Source: CAYTLW01 sp964438735
Lineage (GTDB): Bacteria; Myxococcota_A; UBA9042
Direction: 5' to 3'
DNA length: 21,970 bases
Assembly: GCA_964438735.1 (NCBI GenBank)
Contig: CAYTLW010000126.1
Span: 1 to 21,970 of the forward strand
The notes under the pieces were generated by a model. It had not been told where the DNA came from and ran no database searches. It was given only the letters and a program-made list of their open reading frames with translations. Positions 14,995 to 21,970 of the stretch are shown here, one piece after another (positions within the stretch are counted from its first letter, which is position 1; each line of letters begins with the position of its first letter). The position numbers and the translations under genes are program-made.

Positions 14995-17900
14995 TCAATC
15001 GTCGCTGCGCACGAACACCCGGTATTTGTTGTAGGCATCCGAGCCACAGATGCTCATGTCCATGCCTGTCTGCACGGTGGTGGTGTTGGTACACTGAACG
15101 GTGGACTTGACGCCCGGCATCACCTTGTTGGTGACGAGCTTCTTCTTGGGGTCGTCCTTGCCGTCCGAACAGCCGAAGCCCCAGCCGCACTCCAGCTCGT
15201 CGAAGGCGGGGTCGGCGCCGCATTTGACGGTCTTGGCGTTGCCGTCCTTTGCCTTGACGATCCAGTCGCCGGCGACGGCGTGCTTCTTGTTGGACCACGC
15301 CCAGGTCTTGCTGGTGGCGGGCGAGACGAGGTGCTCGACCCCGCCGTCGCTGCATTTGAGCATCATCCGGCCCTTGGAGCCGAGCATCAGCTGGATGTCC
15401 TCCACCTTGGTGTCCTGATCGACGCGAGTCCATCCGCCACCATCTGACTTCATGTCGCAGGTGGTCTTGATGGCGTTGGCTTTGTCGCCGCCGTCCGGGT
15501 CGACCCAGAAGGTCGTGATGTTGCCCCACTTGTACTGCGGTTTGATGGACTTGCAGGACTTGCCGGCGGTGTACTGGTGGATGCCCGTCAGGTGGGAGCA
15601 CTTGTTGAGCTTGGTGCTGAATTTGCGGATTCTATGGTTGCCGTCGTCGGCGACCAGGATGTCGCCCTTGCTGTCGATGACCAACTCACGTGGCAGATTC
15701 AACCGCACGTCGGCGCCGATGCCGTGCACATATCCCTTGGCAGTCACCCCAGCCAGGGTCTCCGAGCTGCCATCCAGCCAGACCCGCCGCAGGGTGTGGT
15801 GGTTCGTATCGGTGACCAGCAGGCTGCCATCGGGCATGAGCGCCAGACCCACCGGCACCCAGAACGACGTGCCGAGACGCCCCTTGCCGTTGTAATAGGC
15901 GTTCTTATTCCAGGTCCGATCCGAGCCGACCAATGTGGCCACCGACCCGTCCGCCAGGTTGATGCGGCGGATGGCGGAGCTCTCGCCATCGGCGACGATG
16001 AGCCCGCCCTTGCCGTCCAGCAACAGGTCGTGGGGATAAGCGAACGCCGCGGCGGTCTTGCTGCCGTCGACGATGTTCTTGCTGCCGCTGCCGGCGATCA
16101 ACTTGGTGGTGCCATTGGCGGCGACATGGCGGATGCGGTGGTTGTTGGTGTCGGTGAAGTAGACGCCATCCTTGCCATCGAAGCAGACGCCGACCGGATG
16201 ATTGAGCTTGGCTAGCGAACCGACACCCTCCTTGTAGCCGCCCGTGGAGCCCGCCAGCGTGGACACCTTGCCGGCGGCGTTCACCTTGCGGATCCGATTG
16301 TTGATGTAGTCGGCCACGTACAGCGTGCCATCAGGCGCCAGGTCGAGGCCCAGGGGCTGGTTGAACTTCGCCTTGACGCCGACTCCCTCCGCGTAGCCGG
16401 CGCCGCTGCCCGCCAGCGTGCTGACCGTGCCATCAGCCGTGATCTTGCGGATCCGGTGATTGTACCGATCGGCTACGTAGAGCGTGTCCTTCTTGTCGAT
16501 GGCCAGGCCCCATGGGCTGTAGAACTTGGCTTTGTCAGCAGGCCCGTCCGTCTTGCCGTAACCAGCGCCTGCGTAGTTCCATGTCACGGCCGCCGTCACG
16601 CAGCTGCCCCCGATGCATTGTTTGTTGCAATCGCCAGTACCGCCGCAGACCCAGCCGTTGGGGCGGGCCTTGTAGGTGCACTTGGCCGCCTTCACATCGC
16701 AGGTGGGCTGGACGCAGGGGCCGGCCGTCGGACACGCTTTGGCGGCATCAGCGGGTTTGTGGCTGCAGCCCTTGGCCTTGTCGCAGAGGTCGATGGTGCA
16801 GGGATTGCCGTCATCGCAGGAGCTTCCCACCGGGCGCAGCCGACGGATCCGATTGTTGGACTGGTCCACCACGTAGACGTGACCCTGAGCGTCGAGATCG
16901 AGGGTATAGGTCGCGTTGAAGCGAGCGTTCTCGGTCAGGCCTTCGGCGAATTTCGCACCGCCGCCGACCTTGCCGCCGATGGTCACGGTCTCGCCCCAGG
17001 ACAGAATGAGTCGCACCGAATGGTTGCTGCGGTCGGAGACAAAGACGTTGCCGAGTTTATCCGCTGCCACGCCATGGGGGCTGTTGAATCGCGCGCCGAA
17101 GGTGCCGTAGCCATCGACGTGACCGGCGAGCGGACCGCCAGCGACCGTGCTCACCAGGCCGTCGAGCGTGACGCGCCGCACCGCGTGGTTGTGCGACTCG
17201 GTCACGTAGAGATGACCGTCGCCGCCCAGGGCAAGGGCGACCGGCTGGTTGAAGCGCGCGGCGCTGCCCTTGCCGTCCCGGAAGCCCCAGGTGGAGCCGG
17301 CGATGGTGGTCACCTGGCCGTCGGAGGCGACCTTGCGGATGCGGTGGTTCTTGCGGTCGGCGACGTAGCAGTTGCCGATGGCGTCGCAGTCGATGCCCAT
17401 GGGATTGTAGAACTTGGCCGCCGCTCCCTTGCCGTCGGCGAATCCGTACTTGCCCGAACCGGCATGGGTGGTCACCGTGCCGTCTGCCTTGTACTTGCGG
17501 ATCCGGTGGGCGCTGTACTCGGTCACGTACGCGCCGCCAGACGCGTCGGTGCCCACGTCGATGATGTAGTTGAAGCCGGCCGCAGTCGCCTTGGCGTCCT
17601 TGTAGACGTTGGTCTGCCATGTATAGGCACGCCCGGCGAGGGTGTCCATGAAGCCGTCGGTGCCCAGACGGCGGAGGAGGCGGTTTTCCAGGTCGACGAT
17701 GAACATCCCACCGGCGGGGTCGAAGTCGACGCCGGAGGGGGCGGCGAAGCGAGCCGTGGCCAGCGCGCCGGCCTGGGCGATGCGGAAGCCGTCGCGCTCG
17801 CCCTTGGCGCCGCCCGCCCAGGTGTCGACAACCCACTTGGCCGGGTTGGGGGCGCATGTGCCGGCCCGACAGCGCTCGCCTTCGGTGCAGGCGCTACCGT

Positions 17901-20900
17901 CGTCGCAGGATGTGCCGTCCTTTACTGGCGTATTGGCGCAGCCCTTGACCGGATCGCAACTGTCGACGGTGCAGGTGGTGCCGTCATCGCACTTCTTGCC
18001 AGCGCAGGCGCAGTTGGCCGCCTTCTTGCCGGCGACGCACTTGCCGTTGGTGCAGAGATCGCCAACGGTACAGGCGTCTCCATCCGAGCAGATCATCGCG
18101 GCGCCGTCGTTGCTGCAGCCCAGTTTGCGCTGGCAGATGTCCAAGGTGCAGGCGTTGCCGTCGACGCAGAGCTTGGTCGCCGGCGTCAGCTTGCGGATGC
18201 GGTGGTTGGCGTGATCGGCCACATAGACGGCGCCGTCCGGCCCGATGGCGATGTCGGTCGGCGTGCGGAATCTGGCAGCGCTGCCCAGCCCGTTGTTGGT
18301 GCCGTAGACGACGGCGCCCTTGTCGTTCACGGCGCCCGCGATGGTGACCAGGGTGCCGTCGGGGAAGAGCATCCGCACGCTATGGTTGTCCGAGTCGGCG
18401 ATGTAGATGTTGCCCGAGGCATCGACGTCGACGCCGCGCGGATGGTTCAGGCGGGTACCCACTGCGCCGACACCATCGGTGTTGCCCGCCCAGCTGATGC
18501 CGACCAGGGTGATGACGTCGCCCTGGGGGCTGATCTTGCGCACAGCGTTGTTTTCGGGGTCGCTGACGATGAGGTTGCCGGCGCTATCCAACGCCATGCC
18601 GCCGGGCTGGTGGAAGCGAGCCGCGGCGCCCTTGCCGTCGCGCATGCCCCAGGTGCTGCCAGCGAACGTGGTGGTGGTGCCGTCCGGGGTGATACGTCGG
18701 ATGCGGTGGTTGTCCCGCTCCGAGACGTAGACGATGCCATCGTCCGTCACGGCGATGCCCTTGGGTCGGTAGAACTGGGCGATCTTGCCGGTCCCGTTCT
18801 TGAAGCCCGCCTTGCCAGTGCCAGCCAACGTGGTGACCACGCCCTCCGATGTGATCTTGCGAACCCGGTGATTGTTGTAGTCGGCGACATAGGCGTTGCC
18901 GGCAGCGTCCACGTCGATGCCCATGGGCGCGTTGAAGCGCGCGGCGGTGGCCTTGCCGTTGGCCATGCCGGCCTCGGTCGGCGACCCGGCGACCGTTCGT
19001 ACGATGCCGTCGGGCGACCAGCGCCGGATCAGGTGGTTGCTCTGGTCGGTGATCCACAGGTGGCCGTCATCGCTGAAGGCGATGCCTCGCGGGTAGTAGA
19101 AGCGCGCCTTGGCGGCCACGCCGTCCACCTTCGCGGCGGCGCCGCCGGAGAACGTCGTGACCTTGCTGTTCGGCCGGCAATGACCGCGCACGCATTGCAC
19201 GCCGACGGTGCACGGGTCGCCATCATCACAGCCGGTGCCGGTGGGCGCGTTCTTGTACGTGCACTTGGACTTGGCCGCATCACAGCTGTCCAGGCTGCAG
19301 GCGTTGTGGTCGTCGCAGATCTTCTTGGCCTTGCACTTGCCACTGGCCGTGTCGCAGGTCGGCGCGTCGCAGGGGCCGCTGCCGGAGCAGATGTCTCGGC
19401 GCAGCTCGACCTTGCGCACGCGGTGATTGCCCACCTCTGCGACCAGCAGGTCACCGTTGCTGTCCAGCACCACATGGCGGGGCGAGTTGAACCTGGCCGC
19501 CGACTTGCTGCCGTCGACGTAGCCCTTGGTCGAGCCGACCAGGGTCGAGACGGTCCCATCGGGCAGGATGCGCCGAATGCGATGATTGTTGGAGTCGGCC
19601 ACATAGAGGATGCCGGCGTGGTCGATGGCGATGCCCGTGGGCTGGTTGAAGCGGGCCACCGTGCCCTTGCCGTTGGTGGACCCCGCGCTCAACTTGGCCG
19701 CGCCCGCAAAGGTCGTCACCACGCCCGCCGGCGTGATCTTGCGCACCTTATGGCCGACGCTCTCGGTCACGAAGAGGTTGTCATTGGCGTCGATGACGAT
19801 GGCGAAGGGGTGATAGAACTTGGCCTTGGTGCCCGTGCCGTCGCCGTAACTCCCGCTCCCGTTGCCGGCGAAGGTCGTGACCTGGCCGGCGGGCGTGATC
19901 TTGCGGATTCGGTGGTTGCTGTGGTCGGCGACGAACAGGTTGCCGGCGCTGTCGAACGCCAGCCCGAGCGGCTTGTTGAACTTCGCCTCGGCGCCTTTGC
20001 CGTTGACATGGCCGTAGGACGACTGGCCAGCGAAGGTGGTGACCACGCCCTCCGGGGTCATCTTGCGGATGCGGTGATTGTCGTAGTCGGCAATATAGAG
20101 GTTGCCTTTGGGCCCCATGGCCAGGCCGAGGGGATTCTTGAAGCGCGCGGCGGTGCCGGTGCCGTCGGCGAAGCTCTTGCCGTAGGGCCAGGGTGCACCG
20201 GCGACCACCCGGCTGATGCCGTCCAGATCGATGCGCTGGATGACGGAGTAGTAGGAGCTCGCCAGGTAGACATTGCCCGCGCCGTCGACGGCGAGGGCGT
20301 ATGGATCCCGCACGGCGGCGCGCACACCCTGGTTGTCGTAGATGCTCTTGGAGCCGCTGCCAAACCATGTGCGCACGCGCACATTGGCCAGGTTCACCGG
20401 CGCCCGGCAAACCTGGTTGTAGCACTTCTCGCCTTTGGTGCAGGCGGTGGCGTCATTGCAGGTTGTGCCATCCTTCTTCTTCTCACATTGCTTGTTGTCG
20501 ACGCCGCACAGGGGCGCCTTGGGCCCGCTGGCGCATTTGCCGGCCTTGCAGGAGTCGCCCACCGTGCACGGATCGGCGTCGAAGCAACCGGTGCCGTCGA
20601 CGACGGGTTTGGCCACGCAACCCTTGGTGACGTCGCACTTGATGCTGACGCATAGACCTTGGGATTTGCAGGCGTTGTTGACCGCCTGGTGGCTGCAGCC
20701 GCCGCCAAGAATGCAGATGTCGGTGGTACAAGGCACGCCGTCGTCACAAGGCCCGGCCTGCGGCTGATGCTTGCAGCCGAGCACGGGATCGCAGGTATCC
20801 AGGGTGCAAGCGACGCCGTCGCTGCAGGCCTGCGCGCCGTTGTTGATGTGGCTGCATTTGCCGGTCTTGCTGTCGCACTTGTCGACCGTGCAGGGATCCT

Positions 20901-21970
20901 TGTCACTGCAGGCGTTGGCCGGTCCCTTGATGCATTTGCCCGACCCGCAGACGTCGCCAACTGTGCAGGCGTCGCCGTCTGTGCACTTGTCGCTGTTGGG
21001 GATATGCAGGCAACCGGCGATGTTGTGGCAGATGTCGGTGGTGCAGGCGTTCTTGTCGTCGCAGTCGGTCTTGGGGCCGGAGACGCACTTGCTCTTGACG
21101 CAGGCGTCGCCTTCGGTGCAGGCATTGCCGTCGTCGCATTTATCCTTGTTTGCGGCGTTGACGCAGCCCTTCTTCGGGTCGCAGCCATCGGTGGTGCAGA
21201 CGTTGCCGTCGTCGCACTTCTTGACGTTATCGGCCTCGGGATCCTTGCAGACGCCCTCCTTGCAGATGGTGATCTTGGTGCACGGATCGCCGTCGTCACA
21301 GACCTCGTCGATGTGCTTGAAGACCATGCCGCACTGACCGGTCTTGGGGTGGCAGGTATTGGTCTGGCAGTAGTTGTTGTCGACGGTCTTGCACTTGATG
21401 GGTGAGGCCGGGTTGACGAGGCACTTCCAGGGCAGCGTCTTCTTGTTGCAGAAGAGCGTGCCATTGCAGACGTCGCCGTCTTCCTTGGGGGCGCAGTCGG
21501 CGTTCTTCTGGCAGTCGCAGATGTCGGTGCCGGGCACACAGGAGCCGTTGTCGCATTGATCCTTGTCGGTGCAGGGCACGCCGTCGCTGCAGGGGGTGCC
21601 TTTGACCAGGAAGGTCATCTCGCACTTGCCCGTCTTCGGCTTGCAGAGGTTCTTCTTGCAAGGGGTGTTGTCAACGCTGGGGCAGCCGACGACGGTCTTG
21701 GGGTCGACCTCGCACTTCGGTGATGGATTGCCCTTGGGATCCTTGGCCTGCTTGTTGCAGAACATGATCCCGTTGCAGATATCGCCATCTTCGAACTTGG
21801 TGCACTCGTCGGTGTCGCTGCAGGTGCAGATGTTCTTGCCGATCTCGCACTTGCCGGCTTTGCAGAAGTCATAGGGCGTGCAGATGGAGCCGTCGGCATC
21901 GCACTGGATGTCGTCCGGGCGTGCTCCACAACCCGGGCAGCCACAGCTTCTGCGCCGGCGACGAGGGCGG
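14995..21970 (-). CDS. Giant secreted protein: Cys-rich repeats, four six-bladed NHL propellers, C-terminal fibrinogen-like domain (N-terminus outside window)
   Basis: The minus-strand frame is open from the right edge to the TGA at 14995-14997, giving 2324 visible residues. An internal ATG at 21765 lies within the Cys-rich array and is unlikely to be the true start. The order from the N-terminal side is as follows. First is a Cys-rich array (20389-21969) of units such as CDDGNACTxxDxC and CDPxxGC. Then come four NHL propellers of six blades each (19403-20388, 18175-19162, 16833-17835, 15612-16588), joined by Cys-rich linkers of about 240-340 bp. Last is a fibrinogen-like domain (14998-15611) with CDMKSDGGGWT. 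Blade consensus is about YVADxxNHRIRKITPDG then VTTxAG. There is no transmembrane segment after the array. The abundance of paired cysteines implies an oxidising extracellular location. By domain knowledge it is a surface or secreted adhesion/recognition protein; ligand and anchoring are unknown. It converges on the NHL lipoprotein gene. Confidence 0.95.
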   Translation of the reverse strand, partial: RPRRRRRSCGCPGCGARPDDIQCDADGSICTPYDFCKAGKCEIGKNICTCSDTDECTKFEDGDICNGIMFCNKQAKDPKGNPSPKCEVDPKTVVGCPSVDNTPCKKNLCKPKTGKCEMTFLVKGTPCSDGVPCTDKDQCDNGSCVPGTDICDCQKNADCAPKEDGDVCNGTLFCNKKTLPWKCLVNPASPIKCKTVDNNYCQTNTCHPKTGQCGMVFKHIDEVCDDGDPCTKITICKEGVCKDPEADNVKKCDDGNVCTTDGCDPKKGCVNAANKDKCDDGNACTEGDACVKSKCVSGPKTDCDDKNACTTDICHNIAGCLHIPNSDKCTDGDACTVGDVCGSGKCIKGPANACSDKDPCTVDKCDSKTGKCSHINNGAQACSDGVACTLDTCDPVLGCKHQPQAGPCDDGVPCTTDICILGGGCSHQAVNNACKSQGLCVSIKCDVTKGCVAKPVVDGTGCFDADPCTVGDSCKAGKCASGPKAPLCGVDNKQCEKKKDGTTCNDATACTKGEKCYNQVCRAPVNLANVRVRTWFGSGSKSIYDNQGVRAAVRDPYALAVDGAGNVYLASSYYSVIQRIDLDGISRVVAGAPWPYGKSFADGTGTAARFKNPLGLAMGPKGNLYIADYDNHRIRKMTPEGVVTTFAGQSSYGHVNGKGAEAKFNKPLGLAFDSAGNLFVADHSNHRIRKITPAGQVTTFAGNGSGSYGDGTGTKAKFYHPFAIVIDANDNLFVTESVGHKVRKITPAGVVTTFAGAAKLSAGSTNGKGTVARFNQPTGIAIDHAGILYVADSNNHRIRRILPDGTVSTLVGSTKGYVDGSKSAARFNSPRHVVLDSNGDLLVAEVGNHRVRKVELRRDICSGSGPCDAPTCDTASGKCKAKKICDDHNACSLDSCDAAKSKCTYKNAPTGTGCDDGDPCTVGVQCVRGHCRPNSKVTTFSGGAAAKVDGVAAKARFYYPRGIAFSDDGHLWITDQSNHLIRRWSPDGIVRTVAGSPTEAGMANGKATAARFNAPMGIDVDAAGNAYVADYNNHRVRKITSEGVVTTLAGTGKAGFKNGTGKIAQFYRPKGIAVTDDGIVYVSERDNHRIRRITPDGTTTTFAGSTWGMRDGKGAAARFHQPGGMALDSAGNLIVSDPENNAVRKISPQGDVITLVGISWAGNTDGVGAVGTRLNHPRGVDVDASGNIYIADSDNHSVRMLFPDGTLVTIAGAVNDKGAVVYGTNNGLGSAARFRTPTDIAIGPDGAVYVADHANHRIRKLTPATKLCVDGNACTLDICQRKLGCSNDGAAMICSDGDACTVGDLCTNGKCVAGKKAANCACAGKKCDDGTTCTVDSCDPVKGCANTPVKDGTSCDDGSACTEGERCRAGTCAPNPAKWVVDTWAGGAKGERDGFRIAQAGALATARFAAPSGVDFDPAGGMFIVDLENRLLRRLGTDGFMDTLAGRAYTWQTNVYKDAKATAAGFNYIIDVGTDASGGAYVTEYSAHRIRKYKADGTVTTHAGSGKYGFADGKGAAAKFYNPMGIDCDAIGNCYVADRKNHRIRKVASDGQVTTIAGSTWGFRDGKGSAARFNQPVALALGGDGHLYVTESHNHAVRRVTLDGLVSTVAGGPLAGHVDGYGTFGARFNSPHGVAADKLGNVFVSDRSNHSVRLILSWGETVTIGGKVGGGAKFAEGLTENARFNATYTLDLDAQGHVYVVDQSNNRIRRLRPVGSSCDDGNPCTIDLCDKAKGCSHKPADAAKACPTAGPCVQPTCDVKAAKCTYKARPNGWVCGGTGDCNKQCIGGSCVTAAVTWNYAGAGYGKTDGPADKAKFYSPWGLAIDKKDTLYVADRYNHRIRKITADGTVSTLAGSGAGYAEGVGVKAKFNQPLGLDLAPDGTLYVADYINNRIRKVNAAGKVSTLAGSTGGYKEGVGSLAKLNHPVGVCFDGKDGVYFTDTNNHRIRHVAANGTTKLIAGSGSKNIVDGSKTAAAFAYPHDLLLDGKGGLIVADGESSAIRRINLADGSVATLVGSDRTWNKNAYYNGKGRLGTSFWVPVGLALMPDGSLLVTDTNHHTLRRVWLDGSSETLAGVTAKGYVHGIGADVRLNLPRELVIDSKGDILVADDGNHRIRKFSTKLNKCSHLTGIHQYTAGKSCKSIKPQYKWGNITTFWVDPDGGDKANAIKTTCDMKSDGGGWTRVDQDTKVEDIQLMLGSKGRMMLKCSDGGVEHLVSPATSKTWAWSNKKHAVAGDWIVKAKDGNAKTVKCGADPAFDELECGWGFGCSDGKDDPKKKLVTNKVMPGVKSTVQCTNTTTVQTGMDMSICGSDAYNKYRVFVRSDD
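14998..15611 (-). other. Fibrinogen-like (CDxxxxGGGWT) C-terminal domain of the giant protein
   Basis: This region of about 205 residues starts at NKCSHLTG. It contains SCKSIKPQ, then TFWVDPDGGDKANAIKTTCD followed by MKSDGGGWTRV. That is the layout of the N-terminal part of fibrinogen-type and fibrillar-collagen C-terminal domains (SCxxI...YWIDPxG...A..VYCDM...GGGWT). Further cysteines in LKCSDGG, KCGADPAFDELECGWGFGC, QCTNTT and ICGSDAYNKYRVFVR complete the domain. Family members often bind sugars or proteins. The ligand here is unknown. Confidence 0.75.
15612..16588 (-). repeat. NHL propeller 4 (six blades)
   Basis: Six blades run from VTWNYAG to DDGNHRIRKFS. Well-formed blades include LYVADRYNHRIRKITADG and LYVADYINNRIRKV. 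Blades 4-6 are more divergent (ADGESSAIRRI, TDTNHHTLRRV). Confidence 0.88.
16589..16832 (-). repeat. Cys-rich linker 3
   Basis: About 80 residues containing SCDDGNPCTIDLCDKAKGC, then CPTAGPCVQPTCD, CGGTGDCNKQCIGGSC. This is the same repeat class as the N-terminal array, shorter, joining propellers 3 and 4. Confidence 0.8.
16833..17835 (-). repeat. NHL propeller 3 (six blades)
   Basis: Six blades run from VVDTWAGG to DQSNNRIRRL. The first two are degenerate (DLENRLLRRLG, TEYSAHRIRKY). Blades 3-5 match the consensus well. One blade carries an extra Cys pair (IDCDAIGNCYVAD) absent from the other propellers. Confidence 0.88.
17836..18174 (-). repeat. Cys-rich linker 2
   Basis: About 110 residues with CVDGNACTLDIC, CSDGDACTVGDLC, CDDGTTCTVDSCDPVKGC and CDDGSACTEGERC. 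It joins propellers 2 and 3 and is the longest of the internal linkers. Confidence 0.8.
18175..19162 (-). repeat. NHL propeller 2 (six blades)
   Basis: Six blades run from VTTFSGG to DHANHRIRKLT. Each has the ARFxxPxG strand and a D(x)xNHxxR strand. One blade reads DPENNAVRKI. Confidence 0.88.
19163..19402 (-). repeat. Cys-rich linker 1
   Basis: About 80 residues with CSGSGPCDAPTCD, CDDHNACSLDSCDAAKSKC and CDDGDPCTVGVQC. It joins propellers 1 and 2. Confidence 0.8.
19403..20388 (-). repeat. NHL propeller 1 (six blades)
   Basis: Six blades run from VRVRTWFGSG to AEVGNHRVRKVEL. The first blade is atypical (VYLASSYYSVIQRI), as are others in outer positions. The middle blades are close to consensus (ADYDNHRIRKMTPEG, ADHSNHRIRKITPAG). 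Confidence 0.88.
20389..21969 (-). repeat. N-terminal Cys-rich repeat array of the giant protein
   Basis: About 527 visible residues contain more than a dozen units of the forms CDDGNACTxxDxC, CSDGxACTLDTCDPxxGC and CTVGDxCxxGKC. The CxDGxxCTxDxC pattern matches the Dictyostelium-type (CTDC, Pfam Dicty_CTDC) repeat known from slime-mould matrix proteins. The first ~22 residues at the window edge are arginine-rich with CGCPGC, and their role is unclear. The array should form a rigid disulfide-bonded stalk. Confidence 0.85.

Noticed and set aside
15612..20388. Regularly spaced near-repeats at DNA level that could suggest a CRISPR or satellite array
   Set aside because: The period is about 160 bp, follows protein blades in frame, and there are no identical short repeats with unique spacers. 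These are coding NHL repeats.
16456..20655. Very long open frame (1399 codons) on the plus strand, antisense to the giant NHL gene
   Set aside because: Its translation is a Val/Gly/Ala/His/Asp-rich mirror of the repeated NHL blades with no recognisable domain. Strong GC codon bias and the repeated sense sequence keep the antisense frame open. The sense frame has clear domain structure.
21765..21767. ATG at 21765-21763 as the start of the giant protein
   Set aside because: The same frame continues upstream to the window edge with the same Cys-rich repeat pattern (CDADGSICTPYDFC, CTCSDTDEC), so this Met is internal.
1..21970. Mobile elements, tRNA, rRNA and riboswitches
   Set aside because: I saw no transposase or integrase motifs, no cloverleaf with CCA-type ends, no rRNA-like conserved sequence and no recognisable riboswitch core. 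A structured-RNA scan would be needed to exclude small ncRNAs.

Overview
The window is high-GC bacterial DNA with dense coding and strong GC bias at third codon positions. Its content suits a predatory or social delta-type lineage, most likely Myxococcota or a close relative. The signs are two tandem Hanks-type Ser/Thr kinases with a membrane anchor and a proline/alanine-rich tail, a lipoprotein with a long Asp-Ala-Gly/Asp-Thr-Gly linker, and a giant secreted protein built from disulfide-rich repeats and NHL propellers. This placement is inference from gene content. No rRNA, tRNA or other phylogenetic marker is present.

Left part (1-10.2 kb). The window opens inside a plus-strand gene for a large TPR regulator whose N-terminus lies outside. 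Facing it are six consecutive minus-strand genes, read from 10199 down to 1547: Ser/Thr kinase with an N-terminal zinc-ribbon-like knot, Ser/Thr kinase, TPR/two-TM membrane protein, orphan LivK-type substrate-binding lipoprotein, Uup-type ABC-F ATPase, and a voltage-gated-type K+ channel. Gaps inside the run are short (22-71 bp by the longest starts), except for 181 bp between kinase 1 and the TPR gene. The ribosome-binding site of the lipoprotein gene lies in the last codons of the TPR gene. The two kinases share fold, membrane topology, a TPR-like distal segment and an identical C-terminal PAVMD peptide. A sensing and phosphorylation module is a reasonable inference.

Middle (10.2-13.3 kb). 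Divergent from the kinases is a two-gene plus-strand unit. It encodes exported proteins with a shared Ig-like segment followed by a probable outer-membrane beta-barrel that ends in an aromatic residue.

Right part (13.4-22 kb). A plus-strand lipoprotein with one six-bladed NHL propeller converges on a minus-strand giant gene that runs off the right edge (at least 2324 codons before the stop). The giant has an N-terminal Cys-rich array of Dictyostelium-type CxDGxxCTxDxC repeats, then four six-bladed NHL propellers (24 blades) separated by shorter Cys-rich linkers, then a C-terminal fibrinogen-like CDxxxxGGGWT domain. A palindrome flanked by A and T tracts sits between the two convergent stops and may terminate both. 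The propeller pair, one tethered to the membrane and one a long beaded rod with a lectin-like tip, is the most unusual thing in the window and the best candidate for an undescribed surface or adhesion system.

No mobile element, CRISPR array, tRNA or rRNA was found. A short interspersed motif (AGGTGTCA with GACCCTCA) occurs in two intergenic spacers. No gene-free stretch exceeds 300 bases.
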